A DNA stretch of 64,000 nucleotides from Cupriavidus necator (GTDB lineage Bacteria > Pseudomonadota > Gammaproteobacteria > Burkholderiales > Burkholderiaceae), in NCBI GenBank assembly GCA_022041995.1, contig CP074390.1:868001-932000 (forward strand). The letters are read 5' to 3'. Made by a program: the position numbers and the translations under genes. The notes under the pieces were generated by a model. That model worked only from the letters and a program-made list of their open reading frames with translations. It had not been told where the DNA came from and made no database searches. Position 1 is the first letter of the stretch, and each line of letters opens with the position of its first letter. Positions 16,681-25,371 of the stretch are shown here, in pieces.

Positions 16681-17688
16681 TTATTGCCTGCCGAGATACC
16701 CCTGCGCCCGGAACCACTCCAGCGCGTCCCGCAAGCCCTCCTGGTATGGCCGCGGCTGATAGCCCAGCACCTTGCGCGCCTTGTCTGATGTAAAGAACAT
16801 CCGGTACCGGGACATATTGAGTCCATCTACAGTGATGAACGGCTCCTTGCCGGTAAAGCGCGCCGCCGCCTCCGCCCCGTAGGCCAGCGGGTACAGCGGC
16901 CAGCGCGGCAGCTGTACGGTCGGCGGGCGCCGGCCGCACAGCTGCGCGATCTCGCGCAGCATCTGCTGCAGCATCACGTCCTGGCCGCCCAGGATATAGC
17001 GCTCGCCGGCCTGGCCGCGTTCCAGCGCCAGGAAATGCCCTTCGGCCACGTCGTCCACATGCGCCAGGTTCAGGCCGGTATCGACAAAGGCGGGGATCTT
17101 GCCCATGGCGGCCTCAACGATGATGCGCCCGGTCGGCGTGGGCCGCACGTCGCGCGGGCCGATCGGGGTGGACGGATTGACGATGACCGCCGGCAGGCCG
17201 CGCTCGGCCACCAGCTTTTCGACCACGCGCTCGGCCAGCACCTTGCTGCGCTTATAGGCGCCGATGGCCTCGTGCGGGCGCAGCGCCGCGGTCTCGTCCA
17301 CCGGCGCCCGCGCGCCTGCCACGCGCAGCGTCGCCACGCTGCTGGTATAGACCACCCGCTCGACGCCGGCCTGCTGCGCGGCCTCCATCACGGCCAGGGT
17401 GCCGTCGACGTTGGTGCGCACAATGTCCTCTGGGTCCGGCGCCCACAGCCGGTAGTCGGCGGCCACATGGAACAGGTAGCGCACGCCCTGCAGCGCGGCG
17501 GCCACCGCGCCGGCGTCGCGCATGTCGCCCTCCGCCACGGTCACCGGCAGCCCGGCCAGGTTGGTGCGCGGGCTTTGCGGGCGCACCAGCACGCGCACCC
17601 GGAAGCCGCGTGCCAGCGCCCCGCGCGCCACCGCCGAGCCGAGAAAGCCCGAGGCGCCTGTCACCAGCACGTCATCGTTTATCGTCAT
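16681..17688 (-). CDS. hpnA: Hopanoid-associated sugar epimerase HpnA
   Basis: 335-residue extended short-chain dehydrogenase. Rossmann motif VLVTGASGFLGSAVAR near the N-terminus; YTSSVATLR and the catalytic Tyr-x3-Lys in GAYKRSKVLAE. It matches HpnA, the NAD-dependent epimerase-like protein found beside hopanoid genes. The ATG at 17688 is chosen because it puts the nucleotide-binding motif at residue 8; the frame is open 56 codons further upstream. It is transcribed away from ispH, leaving a 206-bp divergent region. The sugar substrate is unknown. Confidence 0.87.
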   Translation of the reverse strand: MTINDDVLVTGASGFLGSAVARGALARGFRVRVLVRPQSPRTNLAGLPVTVAEGDMRDAGAVAAALQGVRYLFHVAADYRLWAPDPEDIVRTNVDGTLAVMEAAQQAGVERVVYTSSVATLRVAGARAPVDETAALRPHEAIGAYKRSKVLAERVVEKLVAERGLPAVIVNPSTPIGPRDVRPTPTGRIIVEAAMGKIPAFVDTGLNLAHVDDVAEGHFLALERGQAGERYILGGQDVMLQQMLREIAQLCGRRPPTVQLPRWPLYPLAYGAEAAARFTGKEPFITVDGLNMSRYRMFFTSDKARKVLGYQPRPYQEGLRDALEWFRAQGYLGRQ

Positions 17689-17718
17689 GAACCCGTTTTC
17701 CCGTAAGACGGAATCGCC

Positions 17719-17741
17719 TTGGCCAGCCTCGCGCTGGCCAA
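17719..17741. promoter_or_regulatory. Inverted repeat between hpnA and ispH
   Basis: TTGGCCAGC and GCTGGCCAA form a perfect 9-bp inverted repeat around CTCGC. It lies 31 bp from the hpnA start and about 155 bp from the ispH start, in the only promoter-bearing gap of this gene block. A TATATAGT -10-like sequence (17772-17779) toward ispH lies 31 bp further on. Operator or hairpin cannot be decided. Confidence 0.4.
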
Positions 17742-17894
17742 AGCGACTCCAGACAAAGCCGGCGTGTCGGGTATATAGTAACCATCGTGCGACGGAAATG
17801 TGATCTGCGGTGGATCTCCGGCGGTTGCCGGTGCATTTCCCGTCCCGCCATCCCAAACACTGAAACCCGTTGCAAAGGGTCGGGGGCTTACTCT

Positions 17895-18908
17895 ATGCAG
17901 GTGATTCTTGCTCAGCCCCGGGGCTTCTGCGCCGGCGTGGTGCGCGCGATCGAGATTGTCGACCGCGCCCTCGTCAAGCATGGCGCCCCGGTGTTCGTGC
18001 GACATGAGATCGTGCACAACAAGCACGTCGTGGAGGGACTGAAGGACAAGGGGGCGCGCTTCGTCGAAGAACTGGACGAAGTCCCGACCGGCGCGGTGAC
18101 CATCTTCAGCGCGCACGGGGTCTCGCGCGAGGTCATCGCCGATGCCAGCCAGCGCCAGCTGCATGCCATCGACGCCACCTGCCCGCTGGTGATCAAGGTC
18201 CATACCCAGGGCCGCCAGTACGCGGCCAGCGGCCGCACCGTGATCCTGATCGGCCATGCCGGCCACCCGGAGGTGGAAGGCACCATGGGCCAGATCCCGG
18301 GCAAGGTGATCCTGGTGCAGAACGAGGCCGAGGTCGCGCGGCTGGACCTGCCCGCCGACACCCCGGTCGCCTACGTCACGCAGACCACGCTGAGCGTGGA
18401 CGACACCCGCAATATCATCGCCGCGCTCGGGCGCCGCTTCAGCAACCTGGTCGGTCCCGATACGCGCGACATCTGCTACGCCACGCAGAACCGCCAGAGC
18501 GCGGTGCGCGACCTGTGCAAGCTGGCCGACGTGATCCTGGTGATCGGCGCGACCAACAGCTCCAACTCCAACCGCCTGCGCGAGATCGGCACGGAAAGCG
18601 GCGTGCCCAGCTACCTGATCGCCGAAGGCAGCGAACTGGACCCCGCCTGGGTGCGCAACGCCAACGTGGTGGGCATCACCGCCGGCGCCTCCGCCCCCGA
18701 GGAAATGGTCGAGGACGTGATCAACGCGCTGCGCCGGCTGGGCCCGGTGGATGTCACCACCATGGCCGGGCGCGAGGAACATGCCGAGTTCCGGCTGCCG
18801 GCCGAGCTGGCCGACGTGAAGCCGAAACCGGCCCCGCGCAAGGCCGGCAAGGAAACCGCCGCACTCGCGGCCGCACCTGCCACCGCCAACGAGAATATCG
18901 CCGGCTGA
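17895..18908 (+). CDS. ispH: HMBPP reductase IspH
   Basis: 337-residue 4-hydroxy-3-methylbut-2-enyl diphosphate reductase, the last step of the MEP pathway, giving IPP and DMAPP. The three [4Fe-4S] ligands are Cys12 (RGFCAGV), Cys96 (DATCPLV) and Cys194 (DICYATQ), with the substrate-binding SSNSNRL motif. The C-terminal ~25 residues are an alanine/lysine-rich tail. It is the first gene of a tight plus-strand hopanoid run (20 nt to hpnH), suggesting a copy tied to isoprenoid supply for hopanoids. Whether a second ispH exists in the genome cannot be seen. Confidence 0.93.
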   Translation: MQVILAQPRGFCAGVVRAIEIVDRALVKHGAPVFVRHEIVHNKHVVEGLKDKGARFVEELDEVPTGAVTIFSAHGVSREVIADASQRQLHAIDATCPLVIKVHTQGRQYAASGRTVILIGHAGHPEVEGTMGQIPGKVILVQNEAEVARLDLPADTPVAYVTQTTLSVDDTRNIIAALGRRFSNLVGPDTRDICYATQNRQSAVRDLCKLADVILVIGATNSSNSNRLREIGTESGVPSYLIAEGSELDPAWVRNANVVGITAGASAPEEMVEDVINALRRLGPVDVTTMAGREEHAEFRLPAELADVKPKPAPRKAGKETAALAAAPATANENIAG

Positions 18909-18928
18909 ACCAACCAGAGGAAGCTGCC

Positions 18929-20098
18929 TTGGCTATTCCGCTACTGCAGGTCGCCCGCGTGGGCGCCTACATCGTCGGCAAGCATCTGTCGCGACAGAAA
19001 CGCTATCCGCTTGCCCTGATGCTGGAACCGTTGTTCCGCTGCAACCTGGCGTGCTCAGGCTGCGGCAAGATCGATTATCCGGACCCCATCCTGAACCAGC
19101 GCCTGTCGGTGCAGGAATGCCTGGAGGCGGTGGATGAATGCGGTGCGCCGGTGGTGTCCATCGCCGGCGGCGAGCCGCTGCTGCACAAGGACATGCCGCA
19201 GATCGTGCAAGGCATCATCGCGCGGCGCAAGTTTGTCTACCTGTGCACCAATGCGCTGCTGATGGAAAAGAAGCTGGACCAGTACCAGCCCAGCCCGTAT
19301 TTCATCTGGTCGGTGCACCTGGACGGCGACCGCGAGATGCATGACCGCTCGGTGTGCCAGGAAGGCGTATACGACCGCTGCGTCGAGGCGATCCGGCTGG
19401 CCAAGGCACGGGGCTTCCGCGTCAATATCAACTGCACGCTGTTCAACGATGCCCAGCCCGAGCGCGTGGCGAAGTTCTTCGACTCGGTCAAGGCGCTGGG
19501 CGTGGACGGCATCACCGTGTCGCCGGGCTATGCCTATGAACGCGCGCCGGACCAGCAGCACTTCCTGAACCGCGGCAAGACCCGCCAGCTGTTCCGCGAC
19601 ATCCTCAGCCGCGGCCGCGCCGGCAAGAACTGGGCCTTCAGCCAGTCGACGCTGTTCCTGGACTTCCTGGCCGGCAATCAGACCTACCACTGCACCCCGT
19701 GGGGCAACCCGGCGCGCACCGTGTTCGGCTGGCAGCGTCCGTGCTACCTGCTGGGCGAGGGCTATGCCGCCACCTTCCGCGAGCTGATGGAAGAGACCGA
19801 CTGGGACGCCTACGGCACCGGCAACTACGAGAAGTGCGCCGACTGCATGGTGCACAGCGGCTATGAAGCCACCGCCGTGGCCGACACCTTTGCGCATCCG
19901 CTCAAGGCGCTGGGCGTAAGCCTGCGCGGCGTGCGCACCAGCGGGCCGATGGCGCCCGACATCGCGCTGGACCAGCAGCGGCCGGCCGACTACGTGTTTT
20001 CGCGCCACGTCGAGATCAAGCTCGAGGAAATCCAGCGCGCGAAGCCACCCGCCAACCGGCCGCGGCCGGCCAAGGCCAACGCCGCGGCCACGCACTGA
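18929..20098 (+). CDS. hpnH: Adenosylhopane synthase HpnH (radical SAM)
   Basis: 389 residues. Radical SAM cluster Cys38-x3-Cys42-x2-Cys45 (FRCNLACSGCGK), followed by SIAGGEPLLHK. HpnH adds the 5'-deoxyadenosyl group of SAM to diploptene to give adenosylhopane, the first step of C35 side-chain formation. C-terminal cysteines (YEKCADCMVH) are typical. The start is a TTG at 18929, with AGAGGAAG 5 nt upstream; no ATG fits the family N-terminus MAIPLLQVARVG. It follows ispH by 20 nt and precedes hpnI by 11 nt. Confidence 0.93.
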   Translation: MAIPLLQVARVGAYIVGKHLSRQKRYPLALMLEPLFRCNLACSGCGKIDYPDPILNQRLSVQECLEAVDECGAPVVSIAGGEPLLHKDMPQIVQGIIARRKFVYLCTNALLMEKKLDQYQPSPYFIWSVHLDGDREMHDRSVCQEGVYDRCVEAIRLAKARGFRVNINCTLFNDAQPERVAKFFDSVKALGVDGITVSPGYAYERAPDQQHFLNRGKTRQLFRDILSRGRAGKNWAFSQSTLFLDFLAGNQTYHCTPWGNPARTVFGWQRPCYLLGEGYAATFRELMEETDWDAYGTGNYEKCADCMVHSGYEATAVADTFAHPLKALGVSLRGVRTSGPMAPDIALDQQRPADYVFSRHVEIKLEEIQRAKPPANRPRPAKANAAATH

Positions 20099-20109
20099 CG
20101 GCACTGCCG

Positions 20110-21264
20110 ATGGCCGCGGAACTTGCCGCCACCCTCCCGGGCGCTGCGCTGACCTGCGTGTCGGCGGGCTATGCGCTGGCCGCCGCCTGGCTGTCGCGCC
20201 GCGCGCCTGCGGCAGGCGGCGGCACGGCAACGGCACCGGTCAGCGTGCTCAAGCCGCTGTGCGGCGCCGAGCCCCGGCTGTACGAGAACCTGGCCACGCT
20301 GTGCCGGCAGCGGCATCCGGCGTTCCAGCTGGTATTCGGCGTACGTGCCGCGGACGATCCCGCCATTGCCGTGGTCGAACGGCTGCGCCGCGACTTCCCG
20401 GCGTGCGACATCGCGCTGGTGGCCGATCCGCAAGTGCACGGCACCAACCTGAAAGTCAGCAACCTGATCAACCTGTTCGCGCAGGCCAGGCACGATTTGC
20501 TGGTGATCGCCGACAGCGATATCGCCGTGCCGCCCGACTACCTGGCGCGCGTGACCGCGCCGCTGGCCGATCCCGGCGTGGGCGTGGCCACCTGCCTCTA
20601 CCGCGGCAACCCGACGGGCGGGCCGTGGTCGCGCGTCGGCGCGCAGTTCATCAATGACTGGTTCGCGCCCTCGGTGCGCATTGCGCATGCGGGCGGCTCG
20701 CAACGCTTTGCCTTTGGCGCGACGATTGCGCTGCGGCGCGATGTGCTGGAAGCCATCGGTGGCTTCGCAGCCTTGTCGGACCGGCTGGCCGACGACTACT
20801 GGCTGGGCGAGCTGACGCGGCAGCAGGGGTTGCGCACGGTGCTGGCGGAGGTGGTGGTCACAACCGATGTCACCGAGGACCGTTTCACCGACCTGTGGCG
20901 CCATGAACTGCGCTGGCTGCGCACGATCCGCTCGCTGAATCCGCCGGGTTTTGCCTTTACCTTCATCACGTTCACCTGGCCGATGCTGGCGCTGGGTGTG
21001 CTGCTGGCACCGCTGCCGCTGGTGATTGCGGTGGCGGCCGTCGGCGCGCTGGCGCGCAGCGTGCTGGCAGGCAGCGTCGCCGCCGCACTGCGCGCACCGT
21101 TGCGCGATGCGCTGCTGCTGGCCGGCTGGGCATTTGCGCTGGCAGGCAAGCGCGTGCAGTGGCGCGAGCAAGTGCTGTCGGTGCGGGATGCCCTGCACAC
21201 CAGTCCTGCGCTGACCCCGAACCAACCTTCATCCACCGGCATCCATCCCCAGAGGCCGCTATGA
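20110..21264 (+). CDS. hpnI: Hopanoid GlcNAc transferase HpnI
   Basis: 384 residues, family 2/21 glycosyltransferase of the ceramide-glucosyltransferase type. N-terminal membrane helix, SVLKPLCGAEPRLYENL, LLVIADSDIAVPPDY, RLADDYWLGEL and HELRWLRTIR near the C-terminal helices. HpnI transfers N-acetylglucosamine to bacteriohopanetetrol, the substrate later deacetylated by HpnK. Its stop overlaps the hpnJ ATG (ATGA), so translation is coupled. Strong family and context support. Confidence 0.9.
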   Translation: MAAELAATLPGAALTCVSAGYALAAAWLSRRAPAAGGGTATAPVSVLKPLCGAEPRLYENLATLCRQRHPAFQLVFGVRAADDPAIAVVERLRRDFPACDIALVADPQVHGTNLKVSNLINLFAQARHDLLVIADSDIAVPPDYLARVTAPLADPGVGVATCLYRGNPTGGPWSRVGAQFINDWFAPSVRIAHAGGSQRFAFGATIALRRDVLEAIGGFAALSDRLADDYWLGELTRQQGLRTVLAEVVVTTDVTEDRFTDLWRHELRWLRTIRSLNPPGFAFTFITFTWPMLALGVLLAPLPLVIAVAAVGALARSVLAGSVAAALRAPLRDALLLAGWAFALAGKRVQWREQVLSVRDALHTSPALTPNQPSSTGIHPQRPL

Positions 21265-22685
21265 AAAAAACCCTGTTCCTCCAGGCCCCTTCCTTCGACG
21301 GCTTCGACGGCGGCGCGGGCTCGCGCTACCAGGCCAAGCGCGAGATCAAGTCGTTCTGGTACCCGACCTGGCTGGCGCAGCCCGCCGCGCTGGTGCCGGG
21401 CAGCCGCGTGCTCGACGCACCGGCCGACGGCCTGACCGTGCAGCAGACGCTGGATATCGCCGCGGACTATGAGCTGATCATCATCCACACCAGCACGCCC
21501 TCCTTCCCCACCGACGCGAAGTTTGCCGAGGAACTGAAGCAGCGCAAGCCGGACGTGATGATCGGCATGGTCGGCGCCAAGCCCGCGGTCGATCCGGGCG
21601 GCACGCTGGGCGCGAGCGACGCCATCGACTTCGTCTGCCGTGAAGAGTTCGACTACACCTGCCAGGACGTGGCCGCCGGCAAGCCGCTCAAGGACATCCT
21701 GGGCCTCTCCTACCGGCTGCCGGACGGCTCGCTCGAACACAACGGGCAGCGCCCGATGATCGAGAACATGGACGAGCTGCCCTTCGTCGCGCCGGTCTAC
21801 CAGCGCGACCTGAAGATCGACAACTACTTCATCGGCTACCTGAAGCACCCCTATGTGTCGATCTACACCGGCCGCGGCTGCCGTTCGAAGTGCACCTTCT
21901 GCCTGTGGCCGCAGACCGTGGGCGGGCACCGCTACCGCACGCGCTCGGCCGAAAGCGTGATCGCCGAGGTCAAGTGGATCAAGGAGAACATGCCCGAGGT
22001 GAAGGAGATCATGTTCGACGATGACACCTTCACCGACTTCAAGCCGCGCGTGGAAGAGATCGCGCGCGGGCTGGGCCAGCTGGGCGTGACGTGGTCCTGC
22101 AATGCCAAGGCCAACGTGCCGTACAGCACGCTCAAGATCATGAAGGAGAACGGCCTGCGCCTGCTGCTGGTGGGCTATGAGTCCGGCGACGACCAGATCC
22201 TGCTGAACATCAAGAAGGGCCTGCGCACGGACATTGCGCGCCGCTTCACCGAGGATTGCCGCAAGCTGGGCATCCAGATCCACGGCACCTTTATCCTGGG
22301 CCTGCCGGGCGAAACGCGCGAGACCATCGAGAAGACCATCGAGTACGCCAAGGAAATCAACCCGCACACCATCCAGGTGTCGCTGGCCGCGCCCTACCCT
22401 GGCACCACGCTGTACCGCCAGGCGGTGGAGAACGGCTGGCTCGAGGAAAACAAGGTCATCAACCTGGTCAATGACCAGGGCGTGCAGCTGGCCGCGATCA
22501 GCTATCCGCACCTGTCCAAGGAAGACATCTACCACGGCGTGGAGACCTTCTATAAGCGCTTCTACTTCCGCCCCGGCAAGATCTGGGAAATTGTGCGCGA
22601 GATGCTGGGCAGCTGGGACATGATGAAGCGGCGCCTGCGTGAAGGCGTGGAGTTCTTCCGCTTCCTGCGCTCGCACGAGGCCTGA
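21261..22685 (+). CDS. hpnJ: Hopanoid radical SAM protein HpnJ
   Basis: 474 residues. An N-terminal cobalamin-binding-like region (about 50-150) is followed by a radical SAM core with Cys207-x3-Cys211-x2-Cys214 (GCRSKCTFCLW). HpnJ is needed to form the cyclitol ether head group of bacteriohopanetetrol after HpnI and HpnK have acted. The gene overlaps hpnI by 4 nt. Length and motifs are as expected. Confidence 0.92.
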   Translation: MKKTLFLQAPSFDGFDGGAGSRYQAKREIKSFWYPTWLAQPAALVPGSRVLDAPADGLTVQQTLDIAADYELIIIHTSTPSFPTDAKFAEELKQRKPDVMIGMVGAKPAVDPGGTLGASDAIDFVCREEFDYTCQDVAAGKPLKDILGLSYRLPDGSLEHNGQRPMIENMDELPFVAPVYQRDLKIDNYFIGYLKHPYVSIYTGRGCRSKCTFCLWPQTVGGHRYRTRSAESVIAEVKWIKENMPEVKEIMFDDDTFTDFKPRVEEIARGLGQLGVTWSCNAKANVPYSTLKIMKENGLRLLLVGYESGDDQILLNIKKGLRTDIARRFTEDCRKLGIQIHGTFILGLPGETRETIEKTIEYAKEINPHTIQVSLAAPYPGTTLYRQAVENGWLEENKVINLVNDQGVQLAAISYPHLSKEDIYHGVETFYKRFYFRPGKIWEIVREMLGSWDMMKRRLREGVEFFRFLRSHEA

Positions 22686-22687
22686 TC

Positions 22688-23527
22688 CTGGCCCACGCGC
22701 TTTCCTGTGCCTCGCAACGCGCGCTGATCGTCACCGCCGACGACTTCGGGCTGCACCCCGCCGTCAACGAGGCGGTGGAGCTGGCCCACCGCGACGGCGT
22801 GCTCAACGCCGCCAGCCTGATGGTGGGCGCGCCCGCCGTGGCGGACGCGGTCGAGCGCGCGCGCCGGCTGCCGTCGTTGCGCGTGGGGCTGCACGTGGTG
22901 CTGGCCGACGGCCCGGCCACGCTGCCGCGCGCGCAGATCCCCGACCTGGTCGACGCCGAAGCCCGCTTCGGCTCCGCCATGGCCCTGGACGGCTGCCGCT
23001 TCTTCTTCCTGCCGCGGGTGCGCCGCCAGCTGGCGGCGGAGATCCGCGCGCAGTTCGAAGCCTTTGCCGCCACCGGCCTGCCGCTGGACCACGTCAACAC
23101 GCACAAGCATTTCCACCTGCATCCGACGGTGCTGTCGCTGATCCTGTCGATCGGGCGCGACTACGGCCTGCGCGCGATGCGCCTGCCGCGCGAGCATGGC
23201 GCGCCGTTGCTGCTGCGCCCCTGGCTGGCGCTGCTGCGCCGGCGCCTGGACCGTGCCGGCATCGCGCACAATGACTACGTGGTCGGCATCGCGCGCAGCG
23301 GGCAGATGGACGAGGCAGCCCTGCTGCAGGCGCTGGCGCGCCTGCCCGCGGGCGTGGGCGAGATCTACCTGCACCCGGCCGTGGTGTCGGGCGCGGCCAT
23401 CGCCGCATCGATGCTTGGCTACCGCCACGCCGACGAACTGGCCGCGCTGCTGTCGCCGCGCGTGCGCGCCGCGCTGGAGCGCGCGGCCAACCGGCGCGGC
23501 GGCTTTGCCGACGTGCTGGTGCCCTGA
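22688..23527 (+). CDS. hpnK: Hopanoid GlcN deacetylase HpnK (ChbG/YdjC type)
   Basis: About 279 residues, ChbG/HpnK family. The metal-binding motif TADDFG lies near residue 16, and HVNTHKHFHLHPTV supplies further ligands. HpnK removes the acetyl group from GlcNAc-bacteriohopanetetrol. The first in-frame ATG (22775) is downstream of TADDFG and cannot be the real start, and no GTG or TTG is in frame after the stop at 22640-22642. A CTG at 22688 has GAGG 7 nt upstream and lies just after the hpnJ stop, so it is the best start; CTG at 22682 is the alternative. The protein itself is confidently identified; the start is tentative. Confidence 0.85.
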   Translation: MAHALSCASQRALIVTADDFGLHPAVNEAVELAHRDGVLNAASLMVGAPAVADAVERARRLPSLRVGLHVVLADGPATLPRAQIPDLVDAEARFGSAMALDGCRFFFLPRVRRQLAAEIRAQFEAFAATGLPLDHVNTHKHFHLHPTVLSLILSIGRDYGLRAMRLPREHGAPLLLRPWLALLRRRLDRAGIAHNDYVVGIARSGQMDEAALLQALARLPAGVGEIYLHPAVVSGAAIAASMLGYRHADELAALLSPRVRAALERAANRRGGFADVLVP

Positions 23528-23536
23528 AACTTCAAG

Positions 23537-24541
23537 ATGAAGCGCATTGCTTACCTGACCGGCCTGATCGGGCTGCTGGCGCTCACCGCGCTGGTGATCC
23601 ACCAGGGCGCCAGCGATATCGCCGCCATCGTGGCGCAGGGCGGCTGGCTGCTGCTGTTGCTGGTGCCCCTGCACGCACTGCCGCTGCTGCTCGACGCGCA
23701 AGGCTGGCGCGTCCTGCTGGCCTCGGCCGACCCCGAGGAGAAGGCGGGACTCGGTTTCCTGTGGTGGGTCGCCACTGTGCGCGAAGCGGTCAACCGCCTG
23801 CTGCCAACGGTGGGGGTCGGCGGTGAACTGGTCGGCATCCGCCTGACGCGGCTGCGCATCCGCGACACCACTGCGGTGACTGCCAGCATCGTGGTCGAAG
23901 TGATGGTGACGCTGTTCTCGCAGTACCTGTTCTCGGCCATGGGGGTGCTGCTGCTGGTGGCCGCGCTGCAGGACAGCGGCGGAGCCTGGGTCATCCTGGC
24001 CGGGCTGCTGCTGTCCTTGCCGGTGCCGGTGCTGTTCGCGCTGTCGCTGCGGCACACCGCCGTATTCGAAAAACTGGAAAGCGCGGCGCGCAAGCTGTTT
24101 GGCGAAGATCACCGCATCGTCGCGATGATCGACGGTGCGCGGCTCGATGCCCATATCCGCGCGCTCAACCGGCGCCGGCGCGAGCTGCTGGCGGCGCTGG
24201 GCTGGCAACTGGCAGGGCTGCTCAGCGGCACGCTGGAGATCTGGCTGGCGCTGATGCTGCTGGGCCATCCGGTGCCGGTCTGGCAGGCGCTGGCGATCGA
24301 ATCGCTCACCCAGGCCGCGCGCCAGGTGGCCTTCTTCGTGCCCGCCGGGCTGGGCGTGCAGGAAGCGGTGGTGATGCTGCTGGGGCAGGTGCTGGGGATG
24401 GATGCGCAGGTCTCGCTGGCGCTGGCACTGGTCAAGCGCGCGCGCGAGATCCTGTTCGGCGTGCCCGCGCTGCTGTCATGGCAGTGGGTGGAGTTGCGCC
24501 ACTGGCGCCGCAACCGGCACACCGGCCACGCCGCGCCATGA
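23537..24541 (+). CDS. hpnL: HpnL membrane protein
   Basis: 334-residue inner-membrane protein with about eight helices, of the lysylphosphatidylglycerol synthase transmembrane (flippase-like) superfamily. Landmarks: VNRLLPTVGVGGELVGIRL and FVPAGLGVQEAVVMLLGQVL. HpnL is a constant member of hopanoid loci with no proven activity; flipping or presenting hopanoid intermediates is a reasonable guess. It lies 9 nt after hpnK and converges with hpnM, 13 nt apart. Confidence 0.87.
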   Translation: MKRIAYLTGLIGLLALTALVIHQGASDIAAIVAQGGWLLLLLVPLHALPLLLDAQGWRVLLASADPEEKAGLGFLWWVATVREAVNRLLPTVGVGGELVGIRLTRLRIRDTTAVTASIVVEVMVTLFSQYLFSAMGVLLLVAALQDSGGAWVILAGLLLSLPVPVLFALSLRHTAVFEKLESAARKLFGEDHRIVAMIDGARLDAHIRALNRRRRELLAALGWQLAGLLSGTLEIWLALMLLGHPVPVWQALAIESLTQAARQVAFFVPAGLGVQEAVVMLLGQVLGMDAQVSLALALVKRAREILFGVPALLSWQWVELRHWRRNRHTGHAAP

Positions 24542-24554
24542 TGGCGCGCGGCGC

Positions 24555-25199
24555 TCAGGCGTCAGACGCCTGGCGCGCGTTGTGGGTGGTCAGGTATTTC
24601 ACCAGCCCGTCGACCCCGCTGCGCGCGACGATGTCCGCAAACTGCTTGCGGTACACCTCGATCAGCCACGCCCCCATCATATTGATGTCGTAGATCTTCC
24701 AGCCGTTGGCAGTGCGCTGCAGCCGGTAGTCGATCTGCATCTCGTCGGCATTGTTGAGCACGCGCGTCTGCACCACCACATCGGTGGCGCCGCTGCCGGA
24801 CTTGACCGGCTGGTAGCGGAACTTGACGTTCTGCTCGCGCAGCTGCGCCAGCGACACCGCATAGCTGCGCACCAGCAGCATCTGGAACTGCTCATAAAGC
24901 TGTTGCTGCTGCTCCGGCGTGGCGGTGCGCCAGGCACCCCCCACCGCCAGCCGTGTGGTGCGCTGGAAATCCGTGTAAGGCAGGAACTGCTTCTGCACGA
25001 CCGCGGTGATCTTGCCGAGGTCGCCGGCGCGGGTGTCGGGATTGGACTGGATAGTGCCGATCACGCCCTCCACCGCGGCCTGCACCAGCCGCTCGGGGCT
25101 GGCGCGCAGGTCGCCGGGCTGGATAGCCTGGGCGTGCGCTACAGAAACCATGGCCACCGCTGCAAGCGGCGCCAGGGGAAGCAAACCGTGAATCGTCAT
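24555..25199 (-). CDS. hpnM: HpnM, MlaC-like periplasmic lipid carrier
   Basis: 214 residues with a signal peptide (1-23, ending VAHA-Q). The mature part is of the MlaC/Ttg2D family: VVQKQFLPYTDFQRTTRLAV, then RYQPVKSGSGATDVVVQTRV, then TANGWKIYDINMMGAWLIEV. MlaC proteins ferry phospholipids across the periplasm; HpnM probably carries hopanoids or related lipids. The ATG at 25199 is chosen to place the signal peptide at the N-terminus. It is divergent from hpnN. Confidence 0.88.
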   Translation of the reverse strand: MTIHGLLPLAPLAAVAMVSVAHAQAIQPGDLRASPERLVQAAVEGVIGTIQSNPDTRAGDLGKITAVVQKQFLPYTDFQRTTRLAVGGAWRTATPEQQQQLYEQFQMLLVRSYAVSLAQLREQNVKFRYQPVKSGSGATDVVVQTRVLNNADEMQIDYRLQRTANGWKIYDINMMGAWLIEVYRKQFADIVARSGVDGLVKYLTTHNARQASDA

Positions 25200-25371
25200 G
25201 GATGTGAGAGCCGGGAAGGACCGTGAAGCGGCGCCGCCGCTGCAGCGCCGGCGCCAGGCTGACAGTTTATAGCGGATCGGCCTGCATCGCGGATGCCACG
25301 GGCCGCGCATGCCGCATGCGACACGCTACCAGCCGATATACTCGCGGTTCGTGCTCCTTCCGGATCCGCCC

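Noticed and set aside
22775..23527. hpnK starting at the first in-frame ATG
   Set aside because: It would delete the TADDFG metal-binding motif essential to the ChbG/HpnK family.
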